Shown one piece after another: positions 52,236-63,059 of a stretch of DNA of 64,000 bases (position 1 is the first letter of the stretch; each line of letters begins with the position of its first letter). The DNA lies in NCBI GenBank assembly GCA_949825045.1, contig OX463832.1, forward strand, positions 25,538,552 through 25,602,551, given 5' to 3'. The notes beneath the pieces are model-generated. The model saw only the letters and a list, made by a program, of their open reading frames with translations, did no database searches and had not been told where the DNA came from. This DNA comes from Argyresthia goedartella. Taxonomy: Eukaryota; Arthropoda; Insecta; Lepidoptera; Argyresthiidae. Position numbers and translations under genes: made by a program.

Positions 52236-54064
52236 TCATGGGCAGACACCCCTTGGTGAAGTTGTATCCGGCCGTTCGATTCCTGACATCAGGACTCAAG
52301 TTGGCGGATCCCGATTTTGACACTCCAGCCCCGGTCGACCTGCTACTGGGAGCAGACGTTCTGGGTAGGTTTCTGTTGTCGGATCGGCGAGTTCTTCAGC
52401 CGGACGGGTTGATTGCTGTGGATACTAAGTTTGGTCACGTGATCATGGGTCCGGCATTGCCAATGGTTAGGCCTGCCGAGTCAGATGGCATACTTATTGG
52501 CTCAGCGTTGTCAGACGCTATCCAACGTTTCTGGGAGATAGAGGAACCTCCCACCGTTCGTCGAGTCGACGCAGACGAAGAAGAGTGCGAGTTGTTTTAC
52601 CAGAATAGTACTGGTCGCCTTCGTTCTGGTCGTTTTGTAACTCGACTGCCTTTCAGGGCCGATCGACCGCCACTAGGAGAATCTAGGAAGATGGCTGAGA
52701 CGAGATTGATGTCGATGGAGCGTAGGATGTCAAGGGACGCCGTATTTAAACAAAAATACGTCGATTTCATGAGGGAGTATGAGTCGTTAGGACACATGTC
52801 GGTATCGGGTGTGGACTGGAGATCTGAGGATCATTGTTTCCTTCCACACCATGCCGTCCTGCGAACCCCTACCGGCAAGATTCGAGTTGTTTTTGATGGG
52901 TCAGCACCTACCTCGAACGGGATGTCCCTGAATCAGTGTCCACATTCGGGACCCAAGTTGAGTCGTGATATTTCGGATATTCTCACGAGCTTTCGGAGAC
53001 ACCAGATTGTATTTGTCGCAGACATTCGGATGATGTTTAGGCAAACGGTAATTCATCCGGCTGACAGAAGGTATCAGTTGATACTTTGGCGTGAGTCCAC
53101 GGCCGAGCCAGTCAAGGTCTATGAGTTAAACACGAATACGTATGGGTTACGGTCTAGCCCGTATTTGGCGATGCGTACCCTGCGGGAGTTGGCGTCGCGT
53201 GACCGTGTGAGCTATCCTAGAGCCGCCGCTATCCTGGAGCAAGATTTGTACGTCGATGACGTCTGCACAGGGGCAGCCAGTGTAGAGGAAGCTCTGGACC
53301 GACGTGACGAGCTCATTAAATTGCTGGAACGAGGCGGCTATGAACTACGCAAGTGGATGTCCAACTCCCCTGAGTTGATGGCTGGTCTCCCAGATGAGTT
53401 TCAACAAGACCCGCACGTTTTTGAGAATCCTGACAACCCTAACATGTTGTCAGTGCTTGGAATTCAGTACCGGCCCGTCCATGATGAGTTTACCTATCGG
53501 GTGGTTTTAGAAACACCGAAGGCCTGGACGAAGCGGTCAGTACTGTCAACGATTGCGAGAACGTTCGACCCGAATGGATGGATTTCTCCAGTCACCTTTG
53601 CTCTCAAATGTTTTATGCAAAGGCTATGGGCGGCTCAGTTGACCTGGAATACCCACCTCTCAGGTGATTTGTTGACTGATTGGACGCGAATGTTCACCTC
53701 GCTATCGGACATAAATAATGTATCGCTGCCGAGGAAATTGGTCCCTGCTGGGGATTACAGGGCGGCCCATCACGGGTTTTGTGATGCCTCTGAACGAGGG
53801 TTTGCGGCAGCGGTTTGTTTGCGAACCGTCACCTCCACCGGGGAGGTCGACGTGCGTTTGGTTTTGGCAAAAAGCAAGGTTGCGCCTATTCGGACAAGGA
53901 TGACGATTCCAAAACTGGAACTGTCCGGGGCTGCTCTTTTGACCAAACTTTTGAATCACACTCTAACAGTGTTGCGTGGGTCAGTGGTTTTGGAGGATAC
54001 GGTGTACGCTTGGACGGACAGCCAGATTGTTTTGTGCTGGCTGAAGGCTTCGGTCCATAACTAA
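52236..54064 (+). pseudogene. BEL copy 3 reverse transcriptase and RNase H start
   Basis: Long frame with [44 protein letters not shown], a small in-frame insertion in [16 protein letters not shown], the catalytic YVDDV box ([14 protein letters not shown]), [58 protein letters not shown] and [17 protein letters not shown]. It ends at TAA 54062-54064, which replaces a conserved Lys-Leu position. RT copies the element RNA; RNase H degrades the template. Confidence 0.9.
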
Positions 54065-54973
54065 GAGGTTTTTGTTGCGAACCGTGTCACCCAGATTGTG
54101 TCATGTGAGGTCCCACTGACCTGGAGACATGTACCAGGAGAATTGAACCCGTCTGATTGTGCATTCAGGGGATGTCAGGCTCCTGAACTCGTTAGACACC
54201 ATTTGTGGTGGGGACCACCCTGGCTTGCCAAGAGAGAATCGGACTGGCCCCACAGCCATGTAGTAGTATCTTCGGATCATGGCCCCAGAGCGGCCGTGCA
54301 TGTTACCCAGAAGGCTGAGGACCCTGACGCCGGGTTTCTGCTGGACCGGTATAGCTCACTTGACAAGTTGATAAACGTGTCCACTTGGATTAGGAGATTC
54401 GCTCGAAATTGTCGTACTCCTCACGATCAGCGAACGTTGAACCCTATTCTGACTCCGGCAGAGCGAAACGAGTCGCTGTTGAATTTGGTCCGGTTGGTAC
54501 AGTCCTCGAAGTTTGGGGCAGAATTGGAGATTATACGAAGTGGACGTTCGAAATTGAAGGGAGCCGTCGCGCGTCTCAACCCCTTTGTTGATTCGACCGG
54601 GTTACTTCGGGTAGGAGGAAGATTGCGCAATGCGAATCTTTCATATTCGGCTCGTCACCCACTTCTGCTCCCCAAGGGGGAACAGTTAGTTGAATTGCTG
54701 GTGACTGATCGTCATATTAAAAACGCGCATGCCGGCTGTAACGCGTTGTTGGCCACGCTCCAGCGGGAGTTTTGGATCTTATCTGCCCGCCGTGCCATAC
54801 GGAACATCGTGTTTCGGTGCATGCTTTGTTATCGACTTAAGACTGCCACGATGCAACCTCTCATGGGGGACTTGCCCCCTGATCGTGTGAATGAGGTCAG
54901 ACTGTTTTCAGGTGTTGGTACGGATTTTGCAGGACCGTTTATGGTGAAGAGTTCACGATTGCGTACCGCTTAG
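54065..54973 (+). pseudogene. BEL copy 3 RNase H end and integrase N-terminal half
   Basis: In frame with the preceding segment. Contains [47 protein letters not shown], the HHCC-like region (DRHIKNAHAGCNALLATL ... CMLCYRLK) and [12 protein letters not shown] (first catalytic Asp). It stops at TAG 54971-54973 in SSRLRTA, a nonsense change. Confidence 0.88.
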
Positions 54974-55813
54974 CAACACAAGGCGTACCTATGTGTGTTT
55001 GTTTGTTTATCCACCAAGGCGGTACATCTCGAGCTCGTTGCTGATCTCTCGACAGAGGCTTTCATTGCTTGTTTGGATAGGTTTGTTTCTCGAAGGGGAC
55101 TTCCAACTTTGATCCGCTCTGATAACGGCACTAACTACATCGGTGCGGAACGATACTTACGAGAGATAGTCAACTTTTTGATTGTAAATAAAGTGGATAT
55201 TGGAACGGCCCTCTCCCATCGGGGTATACAGTGGACCTTCAGCCCACCGATTTGCCCCCACTGGCGTGGGATTTTTGAGGCCGTAGTTAAGTCAGCTAAG
55301 ACGCACTTAGGGCGTATAGTAGGTCAGACCGCGCTGACTTTTGAAGAGCTCGCGACATTGTTTTGTAAGATCGAGGCCGTTCTCAATTCGCGACCGTTGT
55401 GTCCGCTCAGCTCGGATCCAAATGACCTGGAGGCTCTGACCCCAGGCCATTTCTTGATAGGATAGCCACTTAACGCGTTGCCCGAGCACCCCTTCGAGGG
55501 AGTGAAATTGTATCGGTTGTCAAGGTATCAGATGTTGCAGCAGTTTACTCAGAATTTCTGGAAGCGTTGGTCGCTCGAGTATCTGCATATCTTACAACAG
55601 CGCCTTAAGTGGACTGACAAAACTAGCCCCCCTAGTGTTGGTGACCTCGTTCTGGTTAAGGATGCTAACCTACCGCCACTACGTTGGCGCAGGAGGCGCA
55701 TTGTTAACTTGTTCCCTGGCAAGGACGGGACCCCCCGGTCTGCAGAGGTTCTAGTAGGAGGCTCGGTTCTAAAACGAGCGGTAGCAACGTTGTCTCGGCT
55801 GCCCGTAGATTAG
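54974..55813 (+). pseudogene. BEL copy 3 integrase C-terminal half
   Basis: Continues in frame: [33 protein letters not shown] (second Asp), [14 protein letters not shown] (Glu), then TAG at 55463-55465 instead of a Gln in GHFLIG, then PLNALPEHPFEGVK, the DUF5641-type region (WTDKTSPPSVGDLVLVKD, RWRRRRIV) and end RLPVD. This segment is split only by that stop. Confidence 0.88.
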
Positions 55814-55845
55814 GGGACAGGTGGGTGCCTGTCCGGGCGGGTGAT

Positions 55846-56390
55846 TGTTCGATTCCAAATCGATATTCGATCGATGGTTTCTGAACGATCATTTTAATTT
55901 GACGTTAGCTGTTAATCTGGCAGTTTTTGACAACTGACAGACGAAAGCCCTCGCAATGTTAACGCGTTTTGATCAGGGTGTTGAAATTAAATCGCAGGGC
56001 ATCTGGAATGTATTCGGGATTCCCTCAGGATTGTTAATATAGCTGAGTGTGCCGTTGTCTCTCGAACCAGATAAAGTTCAGATTTTCGTGCCCGATTTGT
56101 ATTTACCAGTAGAAACATAACCTGTGCTGGACACTGTGCTATCACGCTGGCCCTCCAGTCATACCTGGTTGGCTGAAGAACCTGTCTACCAAGAAGAGCC
56201 TAGGGTGCACCCGGGCCTTGCAGAGAGACAGGAGGTTGACGGAACCGAAGCACAGACCAGGTTAGATCTACCCCACATAACTTCAGCTCGGTGAATCGCC
56301 GACGTTTATCACTTCTTGGCACCTGATCGTCACGCTACCTCGTAGCTCATGGGCCCCTACGAGGTCATTAGGTGCTGAGAAGCCTGAACA
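55846..56390 (+). repeat. BEL copy 3, 3' LTR
   Basis: Match to 49125-49669; preceded by CCGGGCGGGTGAT, the probable polypurine primer. Confidence 0.95.
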
Positions 56391-56395
56391 CATAC

Positions 56396-56520
56396 TATGC
56401 AACATCTACTTTAAACTACGTACCACAATAAAATATCTGATAACTCGCAAAATAGCCGGGTGGCCTCCTGGGCTCTAAAATTTATTTCACCCGCGGGTCA
56501 GTCTTAAAATTTTAAAAATA
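56396..56520. other. Short unassigned segment between BEL and gypsy B
   Basis: About 125 bases (around cccgggtggcctcctgggc-like sequence at 56457-56475) that match neither the LINE nor integrase. Possibly the far end of the LINE trailer or deletion filler. Confidence 0.35.
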
Positions 56521-56542
56521 TTACCTACTTAATTTCCTTTCT

Positions 56543-57406
56543 TTACACGGCACGCACGAAGCTAATATAACGCTCTATCTCCTTATCGGCTTTCGGCATG
56601 AAATATTTCGACCGAAACCTCTTCAACGTCTTTGCGAGACCCAAATGACCTGTCCACGCCTCATCATGTAATTCGTTCATTACATTTTGAAACAAAGACC
56701 TAGGCAATACAAATACCTCCCTAATTTCTCCATCTCTACATACGCTTTTATATAATAAATTATTTCTCAAGCAAAAACCGCTACGCCACGCTTCCGGACG
56801 TTCGCTCAACCGCGTTAACCATCTACTACAAAATGAATCGTTCTCTTGATCCGCCTGTAACGACTCTACATTGATACTAAAAACTTCCAAACCATCATCA
56901 TCAGGTTCAGAACGAGAAAAAGAGTGAGCTCCTTCTGTTTCCCGTTTCCCTTCTTCCATTAGCGGATTCCTACTCAAAAAATCTGCCACTACAGTGCTTT
57001 TCCCCGAGCAATGAACTATCTCGAAATCCCATTCTTGTATCGCTAACGCCCATCGCGCTAACCTACCAGACATATCTTTTTTCGACTGTAACCAACATAA
57101 TGCGCTATGGTCTGTAACAACCTGAAAATACGATCCCCAAAGATAATGCCTATAGTGCCTTAACGCCCATACTAACCCTAGACACTCTTTCTCCGTCGTA
57201 CTATATTTTTTCTCCGCATCCGTTAACTTCCTAGACGCATAGGCAACCGGACTCATTTTTTCAACGCCCTGCATCAATACTGCACCCAACGCCTCGTTAG
57301 ACGCATCCACATAAACTCTCGTAGTAACCGACTTATCCCCCGAATAATAGGAAAGTATTGGCGCACTACACATAACCTTCTTAATATACTCGAACGAATT
57401 CTGCAA
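56543..57406 (-). pseudogene. gypsy B RNase H and integrase start
   Basis: 287 residues. RNase H: TRVYVDASNEALGAVLMQ, SPVAYASRKLTDAEKKYS, WALRHYRHYLWGS, VTDHSALCWLQS, VADFLSRNP. Integrase zinc domain: HDEAWTGHLGLAKTLKRF. The frame ends just before the C-x2-C pair, which lies in another frame, so there is a frameshift. The core of integrase is not present in the window. Confidence 0.85.
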
Positions 57407-57415
57407 TTCTTTATT

Positions 57416-58246
57416 CTATTGAAACTTTACCCCCTTTTTCAATAATTTAGTGAGAGGCAACGATATTCTCGCAAAATTCGATATGAATTTTCTATAATAA
57501 GAAAATAAACCTAATAATTGTTTCACATCATTCGTAGATGTGGGAGTTGGAACCTGTTGCATAGCCTTCAGCTTTTTCTCACTAGGTTTTACTCCCTCAT
57601 TCGAGATTAGACAACCTAGCACCTCAATCTCGCAAAAACCGAATTTACATTTGGATGGCTTGAAGGTCAAGTTCGCTTCTCTAAACCGCCCAAAAACTTT
57701 CTGCAACGTAACGGTAAACTCCTCGAACGTTCTACCATACACAATTACATTGTCTGCGCAAACCATAACCCCTATAAATCTTAAATCCGCTAAAACTTTA
57801 TCCATCATCCGTTGGAAAACCGCTTGACTCGTTGCCAAACCGAACGGAACAAAATTAAATTCATAAAGACCCGTGGTCGTGACGAAAGCCGTTTTATGCC
57901 TACCTTCCGTAATAACCGTCTGCCAATAACCTGAATTAAGATCGAACTCCGCAAAATACTTGGCCCCGGCCAAACTATCGACAATGTCTTCTATCCGCGG
58001 AATAGGATAACTATCCCTACAAATTTTCTTATTAAATTTCCGATAATCTACACAAAACCTCCATGAATCATCGGGCTTTTTAATTAACACAACGGGCGCA
58101 GCATAAGAACTAGTGGATTCCCTAATAACACCTAGTTTCAACATCTCCGCTAACTGCTCCTCAATAATTTCCCGTTGCACCGACGAAACGCGATACGGGT
58201 GACAATGAACCGGCTCTTCATCATAAGTCTTAATATCGACCGACAC
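57416..58246 (-). pseudogene. gypsy B reverse transcriptase
   Basis: 276 residues. Blocks: HPYRVSSVQREIIEEQLAEM, SYAAPVVLIKKPDDSWRFCVDYRKFN, EFDLNSGYWQ, GLYEFNFVPFGLATSQAVFQ, then VCADNVIVYG, where the YxDD-type catalytic box reads CADN (second Asp changed to Asn), and EVLGCLISNEGVKPSEKKL. It belongs to a different gypsy lineage from elements at 628 and 44115. A stop at 57416-57418 separates it from the RNase H frame; the active-site change suggests long decay. Confidence 0.85.
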
Positions 58247-58571
58247 TCTCCGACCTACCTAACTGGTCAGTTGCAAACGCAAATCTATCCGCATTCCTAT
58301 CCAACAACGCCAATAATACCCGCTTATCATTCTCACATAAATCCTCATTTACGATAAACCGTTTATCTTCCACCCCAAACGCAAATTCGCACGAATCCGA
58401 TAACCCCGAGAAATAAACGTAATCGCCCTTTCTTAACTCCTGAAAGTCGATAGAATTTATCACGTCACGATCCTCGATAACCGTGGTTTCCCCGAAGTTC
58501 ACTTGTTTCCTTCTAGAACCGTCTAGAAAGTCCGACCCTATCTTTTGTTTTGAAAGAATCCCTACGCACAT
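58230..58571 (-). pseudogene. gypsy B protease-RT linker
   Basis: 113 residues: IGSDFLDGSRRKQVNFGET and later DLCENDKRVLLALLDRNADRFAF, the usual sequence between protease and RT in this lineage. It overlaps the RT frame by a shift at about 58240. An upstream relative of the protease domain (58570-58820) is present but full of stops. Confidence 0.65.
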
Positions 58572-58824
58572 GACATTTCGTTTTACCGGCGTCGTGTTTT
58601 GTTTTTCCCTGGAAAAAACTCATACACGAATGAACAAAATCAATATTCATACCGTTCTTTTTAAAAAATCCACCCCTAATATAATGCTACAATTCAAATC
58701 AGTTACTACTAAAAATTCCTGTGAAAAGCTAAAATTGTCCAAACTAAAATCTATAACACATTTCCCTACAATTTGCAGCAAACTTCCATTTACCGCCTTA
58801 ACCCGTCTCTTCTCTTCTTGCATA

Positions 58825-59024
58825 TGTCACCGGAAAATAATACGATCCGCAAGTTTATAAATTTCCTAATACTTTTTCCGCAAGTTTATAAATATACTAA
58901 CCTAACCTAACCTAACCTAACATAACCTAACCTAACCTAACCTAGCCTAATATAATCTAGAAGGAAGTTTATAAATTTCCTAGGAAATTTATAAACTTGC
59001 GGATCGTATTATTTTCCGGTGACA
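58825..59024. mobile_element. 200-bp MITE with internal telomere-type repeat
   Basis: About 42-bp inverted terminal repeats (starting TGTCACCGGAAAATAATACG at both ends) surround a core with ten CCTAA-type pentamers (58901-58950, eight perfect). cata flanks both sides (58821-58824 and 59025-59028), a possible 4-bp duplication. It is inserted in the protease region of gypsy B. Non-coding. Confidence 0.85.
58901..58950. repeat. Interstitial (CCTAA)n, insect telomere motif
   Basis: Eight exact and two altered CCTAA units; the complementary strand reads TTAGG, the canonical insect telomere repeat. Confidence 0.9.
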
Positions 59025-59028
59025 CATA

Positions 59029-59366
59029 CATCTCGCACCCACTTGACCTGCGATGTCTGGGCTGATGCATGAAGCTGTAGCGCCTGTATCTAAAAGAGCT
59101 ACCACCTTTACCCCAGATGCATTTAATAAAACGAATGGTCTGACCTGCTGATTCGCCTCGACTGCGACGATCTTCCCCATTGGTCGTTCCGCTTCTGTGC
59201 TACGCTGCTGAGCTCGTCTGAGGCCCTCATTCCACAGGTCAGCCTGGTCACCGCTATCGGCCTCTAGCGACGACGTGTTGCAAAATCCGCTTGCCTAGGA
59301 CGCAAATTATAATTATTGGTACCAGGTCTAATATGTGGTTCCTGACCACTTGCCGACGGCGAAACA
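59029..59366 (-). pseudogene. gypsy B protease start and gag end
   Basis: Protease: VVALLDTGATASCISPDIAG (DTGA active site), preceded by MGKIVAVEANQQVRPFVLLN. Further right the minus strand encodes ASGQEPHIRPGTNNYNLRP, likely the end of gag, then the LTR follows directly. Gag body and primer-binding site are therefore deleted. Confidence 0.65.
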
Positions 59367-59454
59367 TCCTAGCACCAATGTCGTACTCTTGAGCACTATC
59401 TATTTAGCACTATCTATTTAGCAGCCCTGTGTGGGATATATTATAAAGACCTTA

Positions 59455-60470
59455 ACAATGCTATCTCTAGTATAGTGAACTGGTTTACTGTTAACAATTT
59501 ATTACTTAATGAAAAGAAAACTAAATGTATTAAATTCGTGTTACCCAATGTGAACCCGGTAACTACATACATATTTATAAAAGGACAGAGATTGGACCTT
59601 GTGCAGTCGACTGTCTTTTTGGGCATTACTTTAGACGCCAAACTACAATGGGATCCTCATATAAATAAATTGTCGAACAGACTGAGTTCGGCAGCGTTCG
59701 CAGTTAAAAAAATTAGAGCTCTTACCGACGTAGACACCGCTAGACTAGTCTACTTTAGTTACTTTCATAGTCTAATGACCTATGGTATTTTATTGTGGGG
59801 TCACGCTGCGAATGCTAATAGTATATTTATTCTGCAGAAACGGGCTGTTCGTGCAATTTATAGATTAGGGCCTGGAGTGTCACTGAGGGAAAAGTTTAAA
59901 GAAATCAATATTCTGACATTTGTGTCTCAATATATCTATGACAATCTTGTGTATGTAAAAAGAAATATAACTAATTTTCAGAAGTACAGTGATATACACA
60001 ATTTTAATACTAGAAATAAAGACAAGTTGGTTGCTTATGTAAGCCGACTACATAAAATTAGTAATTCATTTAAAGGCAATTGTATACGCTATTACAATAA
60101 GGTCCCTACTGATATTAAAAACTTACCTTTAGACAAGTTTAAAATAATAATAAAACAGAAATTGTATAAAAAACGTTACTATAGGATATCTGATTATTTA
60201 GAGGACAGATGTCCATGAGAATAGATTGTTTGAGTAACAGGCTGTTTCGATATATAATTAGCATTCATTTTGTAATTTGACAATATTTTATTTAAAAAAG
60301 GAAACGCAAAAGATACGACGACTGTGGAGTTTCTTCGGTGAGCTCTTCTCCACAGATTCCGCCATTGTGTTAGTGAACTCACCCAAAAAAATGTAATGAC
60401 GGATCTAAGTGATGTAACAACATCCTATGGAAATAAATGATTTTTGATTTTGATTTTTGATTTTTTGATC
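59455..60470 (+). mobile_element. LINE 3' fragment in the gypsy B LTR
   Basis: Best-preserved copy of the family whose tails occur at 22872-22938. The 3' end is atggaaataaatg followed by (TTTTGA)n. Insertion site near ctta, where the undisturbed LTR has gacttta. Confidence 0.85.
59475..60218 (+). pseudogene. LINE RT C-terminal region
   Basis: 247-residue open frame: WFTVNNLLLNEKKTKCIKF, TVFLGITLDAKLQWDPHI, YFHSLMTYGILLWGHAANA, IFILQKRAVRAIYRLG and NSFKGNCIRYYNKVP. It is the part after the RT catalytic box; everything upstream is missing, so it is a remnant although the frame is open. Confidence 0.85.
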
Positions 60471-60782
60471 TTACATTTATGGGCTTGTATTTTTTTATTT
60501 GGTTTCTAGTTATTTACACTTTGTATAAAAGGGATCCACAACTGGCTCGATAGCCATTACTCTAATCCTCACTATAATTTAGCTCAGTCACTGGCCGAAG
60601 CCTACGGTGAAGTGTGTCACATTGACTTCTCACAACCAAGCCTCTTTCTTTTTAAAATCATAAAATAAGTAACAATGTCAAAGTGACACCCACTCTAAAG
60701 AGGCCCGTATACAAAACAAATATCGAACCTTACAGTATAGACTGAAGTTGCTAGCTACGGCAAGACAACACAAGCGGCTGCC

Positions 60783-61054
60783 CAGTTCATGGTGCCGTGG
60801 AAGGGCGAGTGGTGCCCAGTTCATGGTGCCGTGGAAGGGCGAGTGGTGCCCAGTTCATGGTGCCGTGGAAGGGCGAGTGGTGCCCAGTTCATGGTGCCGT
60901 GGAAGGGCGAGTGGTGCCCAGTTCATGGTGCCGTGGAAGGGCGAGTGGTGCCCAGTTCATGGTGCCGTGGAAGGGCGAGTGGTGCCCAGTTCATGGTGCC
61001 GTGGAAGGGCGAGTGGTGCCCAGTTCATGGTGCCGTGGAAGGGCGAGTGGTGCC
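60783..61054 (+). repeat. 34-bp tandem repeat, eight identical copies
   Basis: Unit cagttcatggtgccgtggaa plus 14 bases, starts at 60783, 60817, 60851, 60885, 60919, 60953, 60987 and 61021. It derives from the gypsy A integrase end (the single-copy version encodes QFMVPWKGEWCP). 34 is not a multiple of three, so each unit changes frame, yet all three forward frames are open. Confidence 0.95.
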
Positions 61055-61057
61055 CAG

Positions 61058-62151
61058 TAGGGCTTCCATACCGGTGTACCGGTGTACCGTAGTACCGGTG
61101 TATCGGACCTAAACAAGCTACTAAAAAACACCGGTAGATTTTTATCTCTACCGGTAGTTCCGGTATTTTTAATAAATTCTAAGAATTACGAAAATCGGCG
61201 CTCAATTCTTAAATTTACGCGCGCTACGCGCGCTCTTCCGCATTCACAGATCAATTCGCCGCACTGCACGCGTCAATAATTCACTCAGTCGTTCAGTTTT
61301 CGTCAATTGCAGTCCGGTTGTCGTATCGTCGAAAAAGTGTAAAAGTATAAATATTTAAAGTTGATCCCACCAAGTAGCGTTGAACCTGAACGTGCGTTTT
61401 CAGCAGCAGGCTTCATATGCTCCAGACTTAGAAGCTCTTTGGGTGATAACACATTGGATGCAATATTATTCTTGCGTTCATACTATCAAAAACAATACTG
61501 ATTCAGTCAAAAATTAGGAACTACTCCATTTTATAGGTAGGTAGAGGTACCTAAAAATAATAATATTGTGTACTTGTGCAATAAAAGTTTATTATGATTT
61601 CAAAGTATACACTAAAGTACTGTATTTGTATTGTCCCGTGTGTGTTTTTGTACTTATTGATCTCACATTATGATCTCATCTCGTTTATATAGTTACCTAT
61701 ATATATCAAAGAAAACAGTGGTTCTTGAACTGTCCTGCAATAATTATCTTAGTGTTATGTTTAATTTGATCTTAAAGTACTGAAAGTACTCATGCTTGTC
61801 TTGTGTTTTGTATTGTCCTGTGTCTTTTTTGTAGCCGTTGATCTCACATTATGATCTCATTTATATAACAATATGTGTACCAAAAACAACAGTGATCAGA
61901 AAGAACTATCCTGTCATAGTATTAATTATGTTGTAATGTTTTTATTAGGTTTAATTTGATCTAAATAATTTGGTCTAGTGATACTTATCTGTAACTTTAA
62001 ATAAATAACGGTATTAAAACGATATTTTAGTATTTTTACTAAAATTCTATATATTTTGCAAAAATACCGGTATTTCTCGAATACCGGTATTTTTTTTCCA
62101 TATACCGTTCAAAATACCGGTAGTCAGAGATCCCAAAATTTTGAAGCCCTA
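61058..62151 (+). mobile_element. hAT remnant with ACCGGTA subterminal repeats
   Basis: Inverted ends TAGGGCTTC (61058-61066) and GAAGCCCTA (62143-62151). Multiple ACCGGTA/TACCGG motifs crowd both ends (61068-61165 and 62065-62122). The middle holds a hAT dimerisation-domain fragment. It is internally deleted; target duplication not clear. Confidence 0.7.
61361..61515 (+). pseudogene. hAT transposase dimerisation domain fragment
   Basis: Translated sequence IPPSSVEPERAFSAAGFICS followed by RLRSSLGDNTLDAILFLRSY, the hATC domain signature, ending at a stop. About 48 residues remain; the catalytic part is missing. Confidence 0.8.
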
Positions 62152-62589
62152 GCGACAAACGGTTCAGTGCGTATTGAATAATATAGGTGAGAATGTGTGA
62201 AAGACCAGTCTCTGTTTACTTACTTACTTACATGGATTTTACTAGAAAACATGTTTTTAGGTTAGTTAGTTTAGGTAAAATATCTCAAGAACCATACATT
62301 TCCTAGACTCGATATTTTACAGGAGGGGTTCCCCCCCCCCCTCCCCCCTCTCTCACTTCATGTTAGCCAACATTTTACGAAAAACGTTTCGTTTCCCCTG
62401 ATAATATACGTAAGTTTAATTAATTCATAATTACATAATTAAATACTTAACTCTTAGTATTAAAAAACTGGATCAATGGTTCAAGGTAAACCCCATATAT
62501 CCCCTAGTAACCAATTTTACTAAGTATCAAACTGTCAGTGTTGGAAACCAACCCAACTATTATTTTACTCTTATTTTAAATGTTAGTTG
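62152..62589. other. Region without recognised gene
   Basis: A C-rich run (62329-62348) is the only notable feature. Beyond the hAT remnant I cannot recognise gypsy A again. Confidence 0.4.
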
Positions 62590-62765
62590 GTAGTTTCTTA
62601 ATTTATTGTGCACCAGACTGCCCTTCCTAGCAATGTACTGTTCTATCCTGCCTAGGTTTGCTGGAAACAATCTCTTTTTAGATACACGCTCGCCTTTGCG
62701 CGTAAGTTTAAATGTATTGTTAACCATTATTTACCGTGCAATAAAGTTATTGATAAAGTATATGG
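62590..62765 (+). mobile_element. LINE 3' trailer fragment
   Basis: ggtttgctggaaacaatctc, cgctcgcctttg and gtgcaataaag match the trailers at 27605-27715 and 31055-31155. No coding part left. Confidence 0.65.
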
Positions 62766-63059
62766 AAACCCTACACAACATCGAAATTAAAAGCGGCCAT
62801 TACCGTAAATGTAGGTGTTTAGTAAGAAAAGGTTTCGTTTGCTATTTATACTAAATTCATATCCTTAGGATTCAAATAAGCCAGTGTTTGAGTTCAGTTC
62901 CGTTCAGAGATTTTTATTCATATAGCACAAAAATTAAGACTTAATGAACGTCAAAACATAATCAAGCAAGCATAATAAAACATTAGGTAGGTGCCTAATT
63001 ATTACATAATATATAGGGTGCAATGAACTGTTTTAATTCCAGAAGTCGGTGTCTTGTAA

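Larger units (their letters stand above)
49125..56390 (+). mobile_element. BEL/Pao copy 3 (second family)
   Basis: Full-length element of 7.27 kb. LTRs 49125-49669 and 55846-56390, both 545 bp, with about nine differences by eye. The 5-bp duplication catac lies at 49120-49124 and 56391-56395. It has all genes in order: gag, protease, RT, RNase H, integrase. Pol has one frameshift and four stops. It is clearly diverged from copies 1 and 2 in LTR and protein, so it is a different family. Confidence 0.95.
46292..60734 (-). mobile_element. Ty3/gypsy element B with nested BEL, MITE and LINEs
   Basis: LTRs at 46292-46656 and 59367-60734; the latter is interrupted by a LINE. On the minus strand the left LTR follows a purine tract (GAAGGGAGGGGGGAATGAT), proving minus orientation. 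Flanks are gtag (46288-46291) and gtat (60735-60738), a possible 4-bp duplication with one mismatch. Internal genes on the minus strand: protease, RT, RNase H, integrase start (58.6-56.5 kb) and integrase end (48.0-48.2 kb). Most of gag and the primer site are missing next to the 5' LTR. Confidence 0.85.
59367..60734 (-). repeat. gypsy B, 5' LTR interrupted by a LINE
   Basis: LTR sequence 59367-59455 and 60470-60734 corresponds to 46295-46656. The inner end lacks the last three bases seen in the other LTR, consistent with the adjoining gag deletion. Confidence 0.82.
44115..61057 (+). mobile_element. Ty3/gypsy element A, degenerate, split by element B
   Basis: Plus-strand pol remnants at 44115-46291. 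The last piece of integrase appears only after the inserted element, at 60735-61057 (YGKTTQAAAQFMVPWKGEW). No LTR, gag or full protease was found, and there are many stops. It is the oldest layer of the nest on the right side of the window. Confidence 0.75.

Noticed and set aside
60748..61112. Three overlapping open frames of 87-114 residues
   Set aside because: They are produced by the 34-bp tandem array, which lacks stops in all frames; no start context or domain supports a gene.
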